Below, piece by piece: positions 1-11,242 of a stretch of 60,000 bases of DNA (its first letter is position 1; every line of letters begins with the position of its first letter). The position numbers and the translations under genes are program-made. The notes beneath the pieces were generated by a model, which had not been told where the DNA came from, did no database searches, and worked only from the letters and a program-made list of their open reading frames with translations. The DNA is from Tubiluchus corallicola. Its lineage: Eukaryota; Priapulida; Priapulimorpha; Priapulimorphida; Tubiluchidae. The stretch lies in NCBI GenBank assembly GCA_030141605.1, contig JAQGDQ010000186.1, positions 64,001 to 124,000 on the forward strand, given 5' to 3'.

Positions 1-418
1 ACAGACCATCTTTGTTTTACCATTCAGCACTGAACCACCAGACTTTATGCTTTCTAAACTTGCAATCTATGCTCATTTGATATAATATAAGCATTGCAAT
101 TCTACAACATCAAGTTGATAGTACCTGAAGTGGTTCAAATGCAATGTGCGCTTTATGTGGTACAAATAGGCGTAATGGCTCAGAAACTTGTTTTTCAGAC
201 TTCCCAATGCTTACCGACAAGCTCACAGACAAATTATTCGACACATAGAATTATTACTTATTTCTTTTTAGTACTCACAAGTAGGTGTATCCAGCATTCA
301 GAGTAAATCTACCTAACATTCACTGGTAGGTATCTTTCACCATTGCCCACAAAACTTACCATGCGCATGCAAACAGTAAGCCTCCCATGTACTTACAGTA
401 TACCTCTCCAGCACTCAC

Positions 419-562
419 CTGCCTGCTTCTTGTTCTTTCTGCCATAATGTCATCTTCCTCATCCCCACTCAACATTCTTTTTGACTTTAAATAGTTAATG
501 AATTGAAAATGACATCTTAAATCTAGTAATCTACTGAGTTCACTCCTCAAGTCTTCTAACAC
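419..562 (-). CDS. Exon encoding the N-terminal part of a CARD domain (partial gene)
   Basis: A 144-bp minus-strand exon of 48 codons, phase 0 at both ends. The acceptor is ttctgcag just above 562 and the donor is CAG/gtgagt just below 419. The peptide begins VLEDLRSELSRLLDL and continues through FINYLKSKRMLSGDEEDD to IMAERTRSRQ. This follows the CARD pattern: helix 1 with L..L...L, then 'yLksk.mLs.dee..Im.e.t'. CARDs are six-helix death-fold domains that pair with other CARDs in apoptosis and innate immune signalling. Only about helices 1-4 are present, so the remaining helices must lie on a further exon; none was found between 1 and 418. Partner domains and gene identity are unknown. The splice sites and open frame are seen; the CARD call is from pattern memory. 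Confidence 0.55.
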
Positions 563-2032
563 CTGCAGAAATAAATGAAATTAGTAATATAATGACGTTC
601 ATTTAGGCACATGTTTCAATCAAGCACAGTATTTTGACAGGTATTGACCATAGAATTTGCTAAAATATATTAGCATGTTTTTTTAGTAGCCATGGGATCA
701 TACTATTATTAACAATTATTAGTAGAAAGTTAGTGCTGCCACCTATCAGTATCAAGTATATCAACCTCCTCTTGTGGTGATGTACATAATTAATAAAAAA
801 CTAAAAAAGTGCACATGAATTGCTGTTACTGCATAAAGTTGCCTTGAAGCTTTCAAAAATGCCCAGAAAATACAATTATACTTTACTATAACTTACGTAT
901 GTACATAACTCGCTTTTCATCAGCAAGTACGACTTATCAAACAGAGACTAAAAAGTTAACCAAGAATGAGCACCTGTTGTAACTTGTAGGAGCAATACTT
1001 GATGCCATACCTGGTGGTATGAATAACAGCTTGTTATGACATTCATTAAACGTTAAAAATATGTTAGAAACCCTGTTCTTTTGCTTGGTTTCTGTGAGAA
1101 TCTCCATAATGATAATGATAATTACACTATTAACTATTATGAACTAAACTTAAAAAATATACCAACATTTGTGATCGACATCCAGTTTTAAATGTAAAGT
1201 AGCACAATTGCAGCTTGAGCAATAACCATTAACCAAAGGTAAGAAAATTGATATAATGGTTAACCTTACAGTAAAGTTTAGCATTTATATAATTTAAAGT
1301 TCTACTGGTAAGGCATGATTAATAAAAATACAGTGATTCAAAATTGCTTTGTTTTACAACCTGTACATTACGCATGAGCACTCAGGACCTGGCGTGAATT
1401 TATCACAAGTTGCTATTTAATGAATTCTAATGATTATTGTTTTGTAAAGAGACAGTTTTACAAACATTGAGGCTATGATTGTGCTTGGAATCCAGCCTAT
1501 GACATTTTTGGTTGAAATACTGACAATGAGCTTGCTTCGTAGCATTCGATTTTATCTTTCACGTTTGACTGAGCCACAGCAGGACTTCCAGTAAACATGC
1601 TGCCATGTTTAGGCAGCCAAGACAGGTATAGTCAAATAAACCTGGTTTCTACAGTAGAGATACGCTACTTGTACTAAGAAATGAAAGACCAGTTTATTCA
1701 GCTTTGATAATAAGATCCATAAAAAGCTTCAGACATTCAACTTAATAAAGAAATTTATCGTGACAAGAGGGTAAACATAAGATGAGAAAATATGTCTAAC
1801 AAACTCGCATTTTGACACCAATTCGGAAGTTCAACATAATTTGTTATGACCTTTAAAAAAATTGACAACCTGACTCTAACGGCAGTTGTCTTTTGATCTA
1901 CAAAAAGCTAAATATTCAATAAGGTATAAAAGATGAACTTCTGAATATTCTGTTACTGCTATGGAAACTGCAAGATGTAAACACAGATATGCTGATAAAT
2001 ATACCGGGTGGTTTATGTTTTACCACAACAAA

Positions 2033-2453
2033 TTTGAAAGTAAATACACCAAGTAAACTGATTAATGTTATAGACTGTAATTTATTGTATGTAGAAAAAA
2101 CAGGTGCTGGAGTGGCAATTTTTCTATATAGCTCTTTTTTAATAGGTTATTAAAACAACAGCAAGTGAAATAGGTTTCTCACTTGGAGTCTGTTTGGATC
2201 AAATGTAAGGCAAATAAAAGACAGACAATTATTATAGTCTGTCTATTATTTGAAAGTAAATACACCAAGTAAACTGATTAATGTTATAGACTGTAATTTA
2301 TTGTATGTAGAAAAAACAGGCGCTGGAGTGGCAATTTTTCTATATAGCTCTTTTTTAATAGGTTATTAAAACAACAGCAAGTGAAATAGGTTTCTCACTT
2401 GGAGTCTGTTTGGATCAAATGTAAGGCAAATAAAAGACAGACAATTATTATAG
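2033..2453. repeat. Two-copy tandem duplication, 205-bp unit
   Basis: Copy 1 spans 2033-2237 and copy 2 spans 2249-2453, separated by 11 bp. By eye the copies differ at one base (caggtgctgg against caggcgctgg), which suggests a recent duplication. The junction carries a short inverted repeat, agacagac ... gtctgtct (2216-2242). Confidence 0.9.
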
Positions 2454-3158
2454 CATTATATACAGATCACCAAGTACTACAGTAAATTATCAAATCGACT
2501 TGTATTACCACAAATTCGAATACTGGAGACAGTAATTTCTAGCAAACTACCCATCACTGCCATTGATCTTAACAAGCAATTTTAATTCTGACCGAGACAC
2601 AAATGCATATGGTGCAATCAGACTTGAACGCTTACAACTGTATGATTCGTGATTTGTGAACCCACATACAGGGCACTCTATCACAATCCATGTCTAAATT
2701 ATTTTGTCCAGTTATCGAGTGTTTAATATAGCGGATTGGCACACTTTATTAATTCAACAGAATATATGCCTATCACTCCTAACTTTCATCTGTGGTCACC
2801 AGTAAATTATTGCGGAATAAGTTACTGTTATCATAAAAATGCCATTTAAAGAAATTTTGCAGACGATTATGAATATATTTTAACCCGAATAAGTAATTTC
2901 TACAAGTCATCTAGTCTTTTTGTTCCTAGAAATGTGACTAGGTGGGTTTACTGAAAAAAAAGTAATTTTTCGTAATTATTAATATCATCATGATCAACTT
3001 CATTGTCATAACTATTATTATTTATAAATATGCACACTTGTGTTCTTAATACACAGTGCAGTTTTGCACGATAATCAGATTTAAATTTATGTAGCTTTTG
3101 CGTTAGTAGATTAGTTTAATCTACCTTTAAAAACTTCACATCTCATGTTGTGATGCCA

Positions 3159-3463
3159 TGTGACGGCCCCATAGGTCTATGGTGCCTCACTTCAATACCG
3201 GCATCAGTTTGCCAGGGCTATATTTGCCCTTGCACCTTGTTTGGGCATAGAGAGTAATAGGTGTTTACTTTGTTCTAGCTCTTCCCCCTTACAGTGGCAA
3301 TCGCTTATTCTGCAGTGTCAGGCAGACTTGCTTGACACTGACCTATCTTCTGATTTTCTGATATTTGACCTTGCACCCAGTAATAACAATAGTGGGTGCA
3401 AGGGCAAATATAGCCCAAACTGATGCCGGTATTGAAGAACCATAGACCTATGGGGCCGTCACA
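3159..3463. mobile_element. Fold-back (MITE-like) element with long terminal inverted repeats
   Basis: The left arm (about 3159-3236) starts tgtgacggccccataggtct. Its reverse complement forms the right arm (about 3394-3463), which ends ggggccgtcaca. The arms share the CCGGCATCAGTTTG and GCCCTTGCACC blocks with a few mismatches, around a ~155-bp centre with no coding content. Direct repeats flanking the element could not be defined, so no superfamily is assigned. Confidence 0.8.
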
Positions 3464-5151
3464 TCCCAGATGATTTTTTTATAAAGCTCTCACTTTGTTC
3501 TGCCAGAACAGGTTGTTCATATTAAATTTTAATCAAGAGGTGGACTAACTCGTATACATACAGTGGGTATCGTAAAGGAGGCAACAGGAAAAAATAAGTG
3601 TTGAGGTGCACAGACAAGTAGGAAATACTTAATAAAGTGCATTGCTGTAGGATAGTGTACACTAGCATAGGGGATAGAAATGCTTGCCAATCTGTGAGTG
3701 CTGACCAGCAATCGTCAGTCCTTCATATCAAATACGTGATCACTCGGCGAAAATCGATAGGGACCAGGACTGCAAAAAGTGCCCAGGGACATGGTGGTAA
3801 CAGCCGTGTCTGTTTAGACAATGTTTTGCTTTCGGACCAATTTCTAAGTTTTTCTGTAACTCCAAATACTACTGTTGAGAAGAGTGTCGATCTACAGTTC
3901 ATCATTGTAAAGTTGCTAGTACAATTTCTATTGCCAGGAAAAAACAAAGCCACTATTTAGATGTGGACAAAAATGAGATGTGGCAACTACTAGAGAAAAG
4001 GTGATTTCTGCATGACATCTCTCAGGCAGGTTTGAGCAAATTAGTTCCAAACTCATAACCGTGTGATCTTCAGTGTGAAAAATTTTCATCCAAATTTCTG
4101 CCAATACTAGACAACATTTGATCAACACATTTCTGTGTGCGAGTCAGTGTGACATACAAGTTCGAAACACTAACCTGCCACAGCTATCAGTGGATACTCG
4201 ACCACTTATTCATGATCACTGTGCACCAGTGGCTTCAGGAAATCCAATAAACAAATTAACACTGTTACTTGGTGAGCCATTTGTTGTGAGTGAATATATC
4301 AAAGTGAAATAACAAATATCTTAAAGTGAGAATATCAAAAGTAGCTCTTAAATCAATTATTACTCAGAAGAATTTTTTATTGCCTCTGTCTACTGATGAC
4401 TAATGACTGTTTTGTTGTTGAAACAGAAAGTTTACATGTGACTCCGTTATACAAGAAAGTTTAATGACTGAAGTTATACCAGTTTATCTGTTAGACTACC
4501 AAATGTTCATAACAATTATCTCAGTTTATGCCCTGTTACCCAATGTGTCCAAAATAAATGGGGATCTGTGCAAGATCAAGTGAAACTAATATAGATAAAT
4601 TAATTTCCTTCATGACTATGAATATTTGGATGGTTATGCCATCCCCAAATAAAATTGCCCATAATAGCATGGCCTAACTTCACAAGCTACTAGTGCAAAC
4701 CACTTTATATGCTGAACGAGATTTAAATTTCCTAGCTAGCTCTCTAAATTTAATATTTAATTTTGTTTAATTCAATGGAGTAATTAACAGGATGATTTGC
4801 AAAATTTTCACAGAGCTTTCATTTCAAAATCTTCTAGCTTCCAAATGATAGCTTGTATCTAAAACTGTTCAATGAAAAACTGTAGCACATTCATTTCTGC
4901 ATAAATTTTGCAAAAGTTGTTCAAGTCAGTCTAAGTTTGTACATTTGACAGCTGTTCAAATGCGTTAAGATATTAGGAAATTTGTACAGGAATGCAATGT
5001 TTGCTGCAAGTGAGTCTGCAATGCGCTGGCTATTGAGTTACCAGTAGGGACTCCCAGCACGATCATTGCATTTTTTAAGTAAGTTAGTGTAGATCAGTAT
5101 AATGTTTTATCAATTTGTTTATTTGCAATAGATTGAGCACATCCTGAAAGC

Positions 5152-5589
5152 TTGGCAGCATGCATAGAGTACTGTCAAGAAGTAACATGTACAAAAACTG
5201 CCAGCATTTACTATTTACAGGTAACTCACTGCTGCCCATGTGACAAATCCAGCTGTGAAATTATTCCAAATTTAAAAAAATACACAAAAACACTGTTGAT
5301 ATTTTTTCACTTTTATCGTAGATTCAAAAGCATGATAACATTCAAGTGTGTTCAGAGTAGAGCTGACTCATCAGATGAAAACAAAGACTATATGCAATTA
5401 ATAGCCTGTGATAATAAGTGCAGTGCAGAGCAATGTCCGCTGCTACATTGTACAATTGCAAAGCAAAATTTTTATCCATCAGTTTGCACAAAATTTCTTC
5501 AAAGTCTGAAAATGAAGAAAACAACAGGACTTATTTTGGTCTTATATAATTTTCTTGTATTTGACCAGTTTCTTTTCCAAATTTCATGA
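5152..5589 (+). other. Unidentified Cys-rich open frame
   Basis: About 145 codons are open here, long for DNA this AT-rich. No ATG opens the frame. A good acceptor (tttactatttacag) ends at 5220, so it could be part of a 3'-terminal exon starting with VTHCCPCDKSSC. A later segment, LIACDNKCSAEQCPLLHC, loosely resembles the middle of a PHD-type zinc finger (CDN..C....C...HC), but the flanking cysteine pairs are not in register. No partner exon was found. It could be a decayed transposon reading frame or chance; no function is proposed. Confidence 0.2.
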
Positions 5590-5769
5590 AGTTTGGAGAG
5601 TGAAAGCTTTAGGTAATAAGGCATTGTTTTTACCCATCACAGTAGATGAGCAGTGTATATACCTGTTAGGAAGGAGTTAAAAAGTTAGAATGTACATAAC
5701 AAAGCTGATGCAATTAAAAATGTAATGTAAGATGAATAAGCAGTAAATTAAACATTGACCGGTGAAAAA

Positions 5770-5828
5770 GATGAAATTTACATGTATAAAGCAAATAAAG
5801 CATGTTTTTGATCTTGCAAACTAGCACT
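5770..5828 (-). repeat. Arm of a dispersed inverted repeat (partner at 7709-7767)
   Basis: The reverse complement of this segment shares the core gctagtttgcaagatcaaaa, and then a diverged ~35 bp, with 7709-7767. The two arms are about 1.9 kb apart and could be the ends of one large degraded DNA transposon. Confidence 0.65.
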
Positions 5829-6164
5829 GCTTATTGACATCTGTCCGAGTGTATTCGTGGTGTTATACATGCATATCACACGTCAAGAATTAGATTGCAA
5901 TTCTAACGCCAAAAAATAATTTAAAAGTTACACAAATTTTAAATGTTTGATCTTAGGATGTATAGTAGGAAATAAACCAAATTCAAACATACCTCACATG
6001 CAACGATATCATCTGCCATAGGACTGGTACGAGCAACCAAAATCTAATACAAATTTTGAAGCAAGATTCACATCAAAGTCTACCAACAAAATGTTCGCAC
6101 TTGTAGGCTGTAGATGCGTTTCTCAACAGAAAAGAGTTTGTCACATCAATTTCATATCAGAGGC

Positions 6165-6345
6165 GTAGCTAAGGTGGGCGGCAGTCCAGCTCGAACAGCA
6201 CGTGTACTGAAAATGCTGATTCTGTGGGAACAGCAGAAAGAGAAATGCTTAACTTAATTGCCCACGAAAATCACTGCTTATAGCGCGTATTGCATAAAGT
6301 TTCCTGCAAAAAAGATAATAATGTATCAATGATAATTAGTAAATT
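6165..6345 (+). repeat. Dispersed repeat copy (GCGTAGCTA family)
   Basis: The block starts cagaggcgtagctaagg. With the later tag aaaatcactgcttatagcgc it is recognisably related to 42355-42805 (cagtggtgtagctacc ... aaaacactacttatagcgc). This looks like two diverged copies of one repeat family. No coding content was seen. Confidence 0.45.
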
Positions 6346-7708
6346 AATAGCTTTGTGATATTTACATAGTCTTTCACTCTCTGCTTTCAAAATTTCTGTG
6401 CAATACACATTCATAAAGTAAAGTATAAGCCGCAAAGTAACCTGTAACATTTGCTTTTTGAAGTGTGCAGGGTAAATTTATTGCATCCCCAGCTAGCATT
6501 TTTTGCTAGCGTTTTTAATGCTTTATTATTCTACCAGTTTTTCTACACATGAATGCTGCTTTTAGAAAGAACAAAAGTCTAGAGAGAAAATCATTAAAAA
6601 AAAAGTGAAGGGGCACTGCTGAAATACCTTGGTCATAAGGACTCTGCTACTGCTAAAACTAAAGTAATTTCTGAGCCTACCATTACTGGTGAAACTGGAT
6701 CGCTTTTTGAACCTATTATTACTGAGGAAACTGAAGTCATTTCTGAGCTCCATAATATTTTTGTATTTTCCCACATATCGGTTTCATTTTTTGTTTGATG
6801 TGTTCAGCATATCATGCATGGATTGTTGTTAGCTTATGGAATGGAGCAGTTTCAAAATAATTTTTAGTGCCATACAGTTTGATTTTATTCCGTCATTAGC
6901 TTACTAAATTTACAAAATAGAAACAAAATATGCGCACATGTTTTTGATGAGTGTTAATGAATTAAAAATATTATTTTTTGATGTTGCCAGGGTTTTAGAC
7001 CCGAGGCACTACTGCCACAGGAAATATAATCTTAAAGTGCTTAGATTATTTAGATATGCCTTGTTGTTGTTTCAATTTCTCTCTGCTGAGTCTTCAATTT
7101 GTACCTTTTAAAAGCGAAAATTAAACAAGTTAAAAACTGCCTGGTGAGTCAATTAATAAATTTGTTTTCAATTCACAGCATGAACTGAATTTTATGTTAA
7201 ACCCATGGTGCTGAACTGTATCCATAAAATAGATCCGTAACATAAACAGTTTCTCTTCATTGCTTACAGACGGCAATCAAAAGTCAAGTAAAAGGTAGAC
7301 AAATTTTTTACACTAGCACTCTAAATTAACAATGTACTCAGCAGAGGCAGCTCATGTATAGGTACTGTGGAATTGCAGCACCCCCTATTTTCACTCAATA
7401 TTTTCGATAATATTCAATACAATAAGTCTTTTTTCTTTAGTTGTATCTTTATACTTGTATGGAACCAGGGCATGCGAGGGTAGTACTATTAGCTTCACAG
7501 CCCAGTGGTATGTTTGGCAGTTGTTAGCATGCTCTCACACTCGCTTGCTCTTAAGCACTTTTTTCACTTTTCATCAAGAATTTTGTGAAATTTCTAAAAG
7601 TTCTTTGAAAATTTTGCTTGTTGGCTGAGTTGCCGTCAGTTTGGCATCATACCATGGATACACACGATCTTCATCGCCAAATCAGCGTGCAAACTAACAT
7701 CGATAAAA

Positions 7709-7767
7709 AGTGCTAGTTTGCAAGATCAAAAACACGTATTTTGCTCACTTTGTACACATAAATTTCT
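7709..7767 (+). repeat. Arm of a dispersed inverted repeat (partner at 5770-5828)
   Basis: The segment begins agtgctagtttgcaagatca and runs to cataaatttc. It matches the reverse complement of 5770-5828 with some substitutions. Confidence 0.65.
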
Positions 7768-8267
7768 TGTTTTCCACCAATCAACAATTACTATAGCTCG
7801 CTAGCCCGTTTACTTAGGAGAAAACAATTATTTGATAAAGAGGTAGTGAAACGAATCACCTGTCTGAGACGCAAGACAAAATAAATAAAATAATATACCT
7901 TAACCAATGTTGGAATCCTCTAAAAGCGAGCTTAATCGCGAAGCCAAATTTAATAATGCTCGTTCAACTAGCTCAGAATAAGATTCTTTTATTTTATCAG
8001 ATGTATAATAAATTATTCCAAGTGTACTAACGTTTTCAAGTATTATTATTATTAAATAAACAAGGACAACAGACGTTGCCACTACGATTAACGACTCAAT
8101 TTGTGACCTGTCTCTAGTGTTCTACTTGGCCCAGCCCATGTACGATGCGTCCTATTTAGGCTAGCCCACGTACGGCAATTGTCCTACTTCAGCTAGTCTT
8201 CTACTCCACTCCCGACATCTTGAACTGCGACAATTTAGACTATTCGTAAGCAAAAAATTTTTTCTTT

Positions 8268-8507
8268 AGGATTTTATCAAGTTTATATGTATAAATTTTC
8301 GTATGTTAGTTTTAAATTACAACATTAAAATTACATATTTAGGAAGCAAAGAAACATACGAAAATTTATACATAAACTTGATAAAATCCTAAGCAATTCG
8401 TAAGCAAACAAACATACGAAAATTTATACATAAACTTGATAAAATCCTAAGCAAAAAAATTTTCGCTTAGGATTTTATCAAGTTTATGTATAAATTTCTG
8501 TATGTTT
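8268..8507. repeat. Cluster of four ~40-bp repeats in forward/reverse/reverse/forward order
   Basis: The unit is aggattttatcaagtttat followed by gtataaattttcgtatgtt. It occurs forward at about 8268-8306, reverse-complemented at about 8352-8390 and 8411-8452, and forward again at about 8465-8507. Units 1/2 and 3/4 can each form a hairpin. The layout suggests stacked fold-back insertions or a duplicated hairpin. Confidence 0.85.
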
Positions 8508-8899
8508 GTTTTGTTTTATACAGTATTAAAACAAAAAAAAGGCTAAAAATTTTCTGAAGCAGCACCCCACTAATAATTACGAGGTGCCACTGGTACTCAG
8601 AATTAGTTGCCTCACACCTGGTTTCTAAAATCTTCTACATAGGGATATTGCAAGTCAAGGTGTTGTAGTGCAGGTCGGTGGGGTGGAGGGTGCGTGCAGA
8701 AACCGAAGGCAAACTCAAATACCGCGAAGGGCGCCTTAAGTTCTAGCTGCTGCTTCGTCTGTTGTATACATTGGGTAGGCAGAAATTCTAAAGTAAAAGA
8801 AATCAGCACTCAAGACAGGTAAACACTGCAGTACAGTACTACAGCAAAAAACTAGACAAACAGCTGACAGTTTCTTGTCAGCACCAGTTTTGAGGTAAG

Positions 8900-9540
8900 T
8901 TCAGGGCTGTTTATCATCATCATTATCCAATGAATCATACGTCCAGGGACATGATTCTGCTCACCTCCCTATGCCAGGACTCCCTACTCGCTGCAATGCC
9001 CCAAGTGGATTTAGTTCTAAGGATCAATGCTGAAGTGTTTAAATCTTTCTGTGCAAAATCTAAATATGTTAACATTTGTCCTCCTGCAGGTTTTCAAGCT
9101 GGTTCTATGGCTTGTTGAAGAGCTATCTTCACTGGAACATCATCAGATAGTCTAAGCATATGCCCAATCCATCTTAAACGACGTCTTTTTATTTTTCTTG
9201 TCCAAGGTTCTTCTTTTATTTTTTCATATAGATTTTTGTTTGAAATTTTCTTTGGCCATCTAATACCCAAAATGTTTCTGTAATTTCGCCTTTGAAACGC
9301 ATCGATTTCAGCTTTATGATTTGCTTTTAATGTCCAGAGCTCAGAGTTATACAGAAATACAGTTTCAACTAAGGCTGAGAATATTCTAATTTTTGTTTCC
9401 AAAGAAATCTTCCTATTCTCAAAAACTTTTGTGAGTTTTGAGTAAGCTGATAATGCCATTATCTTCCGTCTTGATATGTCATCTTCTGTTGCCAATAGTG
9501 CGGTAGTGGTGCTGACAAGCCACTGACTTTAATTTTTCAT
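8900..9540 (-). mobile_element. 5'-truncated non-LTR retrotransposon (LINE) remnant, RT C-terminal end
   Basis: The minus frame 9495-9094 reads as the C-terminal 'thumb' region of a LINE reverse transcriptase. It contains KLTKVFENRKISLETKIRIF, then LYNSELWTL, FQRRNYRNILGIRWPKKISN and RRRLRWIGHMLRLSDD, a familiar LINE endonuclease/RT tail. An in-frame TGA near 9094 (possibly a CGA-to-TGA change) interrupts it. The same frame then continues KPAGGQMLTYLDFA to a final stop near 8937, followed by a short (GAT)n-like tail. The upstream RT and endonuclease are absent. This is a dead fragment in non-coding DNA. Confidence 0.85.
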
Positions 9541-9880
9541 CTAAATTAAAGTATTTTGTCTTAAATGCTCGCCTGCTTATATGGCTGGGCATCCTGCTCT
9601 CTGCAGGGCTCTTTAACTAAAATGCTTCACATCAACTAATATGAAAAATCTTCGTCTTCGCACATATCAGTTTCTCATCACATCCTGTTGGTCTGCATTT
9701 CTTTCGCCGCCATTATAAATGATCAAACCATAGATATAATTTTGCCGCCAAGTCATGTAAGTTCGGGAGAGTTCTGTGGAAACACTCCGTCTCTCCCTCT
9801 CTTGTTGTCTCTTCTCTCTGTCTTTCTTTGTCTTTCGCGATCACTCTCGGGTTTTGCTTCCTAACTTCTCTCCAGTTACC
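9541..9880. other. No feature recognised
   Basis: This is non-coding sequence between the LINE remnant and the first hAT-like element. A CT-rich patch lies at about 9785-9850. Nothing else is supported. Confidence 0.4.
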
Positions 9881-10227
9881 AGGAATGAGCATCGAACGTT
9901 CGAGTTACAGGTTCGAATAATTCAGGATTTCAACTGCTTACGTTTTTTTGAATTTCATACGTTTTAGCACAATTTTGTAGCTATTTCTGTGCGAGATTTT
10001 TAAACTTATTATTAGTGGTTTTATTGCAGAAAAAATCGAGTACTTTAGGGACTATGCATGATCTTTGTAAAACCACTTTTTACTTAAAGTCCAAAAATTT
10101 GTTCCAAAGTCTTTCAAACTCAATTCGAATTTTATTTGAATTCGAAATGCTGAATTTTGGCTTGATTCGAATTCGAAAGTCAAAAATGCAATTCGATTTA
10201 GATTTCTGATAGAGAATGCTCATCCAA
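9881..10227 (-). mobile_element. hAT-like non-autonomous element, copy 1 (reverse orientation)
   Basis: The ends are aggaatgagcatcgaac at 9881 and agagaatgctcatccaat at the right. Subterminal TTCGAATTCGAA-type repeats lie near 10130-10200. Its reverse complement aligns along its length with 10837-11242, through shared blocks such as atcatgca, caataaaac and gctgaattattcgaa. The TIR form aggRRtgaRc with TTCGAA subterminal repeats is typical of hAT-type MITEs. No clean 8-bp target duplication was found, so the superfamily call is tentative. Confidence 0.6.
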
Positions 10228-10836
10228 TCCAAGTATTTCTAAGTTTACAGTTAGAAAACCATGCACCTGTTGATAATAATATAGAACAATGGCACTGAAT
10301 TTATTGTTGAAAAGGCGAAAGCTCACGCTTTTTTCTATTATATTAGGTGGAGAAAGCAACACTGATTGTTGTTGTGATAATGTGTCCACTCAAACATGTA
10401 ATTGAATATTAAATTTGATCTTTTGTTGTACAAAAGCAAACAGAATATCGATCGGATAGAAAGAATGAGAAAATTGCCATCTAAAAATTTGAAAACTATT
10501 TTTGTTGAAAGAGGTGAGGATAATATGCAAGTTACATAGTTTGGAAAAGTAATGTGAAACGTTTTAAATGATAAACGCACTTTCTCAAATTAAGTTATAG
10601 GATTTAAACAATGTATTACTTATTTTTATTTACTAAATTCCATTGCGGGAGGTTTAATTTAGTAGCGTTATGATGCGTGATCACAATTACAATTTTTTAG
10701 TCAGACTTTCAAAATTACATAAAAAATGCAATAATATGTATTTTTATGTGAGCCGCATTTGTAATAGAACCTATATTACTTTTTACAATTAATACACTGA
10801 AAATTGTGTAACGCAAAACATTGTTTACAAAATAGT
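10228..10836. other. No feature recognised
   Basis: AT-rich spacer between the two hAT-like copies. Open frames here show no recognisable protein and no splice-bounded exon. Confidence 0.4.
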
Positions 10837-11242
10837 AGGGGTGAGCATTCTCTACCAGAAAGCGAATTCGATCGAACCGAATTTGTGACTTTCGAATTCG
10901 AATCGAACCGAACTTCAGTGTTTCGAATTCGAACCGAATTCGAATTGAGATTGAAAGATTTTCGAACTAGTTTTCGAACCACTAGTAAAAATTAGTCTTA
11001 CAAAAATCATGCACGTCACTAGATTTTGTTCTACAATAAAACGACTAGTAATTGGTATAAAATTGTGCACAAAAATCACAGCTAAATCACGCTAATTGCA
11101 TGATGTTTCAATCGTTTTAGTGATAAAGAACATATGTGATTGAAGTGCTGAATTATTCGAATCTACAGTTTTGGATTCGAATCGAGTTCGAACTAAAAAA
11201 ACTCGTTCGAATCGGATGTCGGCAACCCATAAGTTCACCCCT
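10837..11242 (+). mobile_element. hAT-like non-autonomous element, copy 2
   Basis: The left end is aggggtgagcattctctacc and the right end is gttcacccct, its imperfect inverse. The interior is dense in TTCGAATTCGAA and GAACCGAA repeats at both sides and has no transposase frame. The same family is found inverted at 9881-10227. Flanking 8-mers do not match, so any target duplication has decayed or the ends are a few bases off. Confidence 0.65.

Larger units (their letters stand above)
563..8899. other. Non-coding AT-rich stretch with scattered repeats
   Basis: No exon chain could be built on either strand. The stretch may be intron or intergenic DNA upstream of the CARD exon. What it holds (tandem duplication, fold-back element, inverted repeats, an F/R/R/F repeat cluster, one Cys-rich open frame) is listed separately. 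Confidence 0.5.

Noticed and set aside
1497-1598. Short minus-strand frame starting MFTGSPAVAQSN
   Set aside because: Only 33 codons, with no splice-linked neighbour and no homology recognised.
6599-6798. Plus-strand Thr/Glu-rich frame (SEPTITGETGSLFEPIITEE)
   Set aside because: An apparent acceptor upstream is out of frame because of the A-run length; a TAA closes the frame at its start and no exon partner exists.
7900-8150. Minus-strand frame with a hydrophobic segment followed by an amphipathic stretch (SELVERALLNLASRLSSLL)
   Set aside because: There is no ATG, the upstream acceptor is weak and no partner exon in matching phase was found; could be chance in AT-rich DNA.
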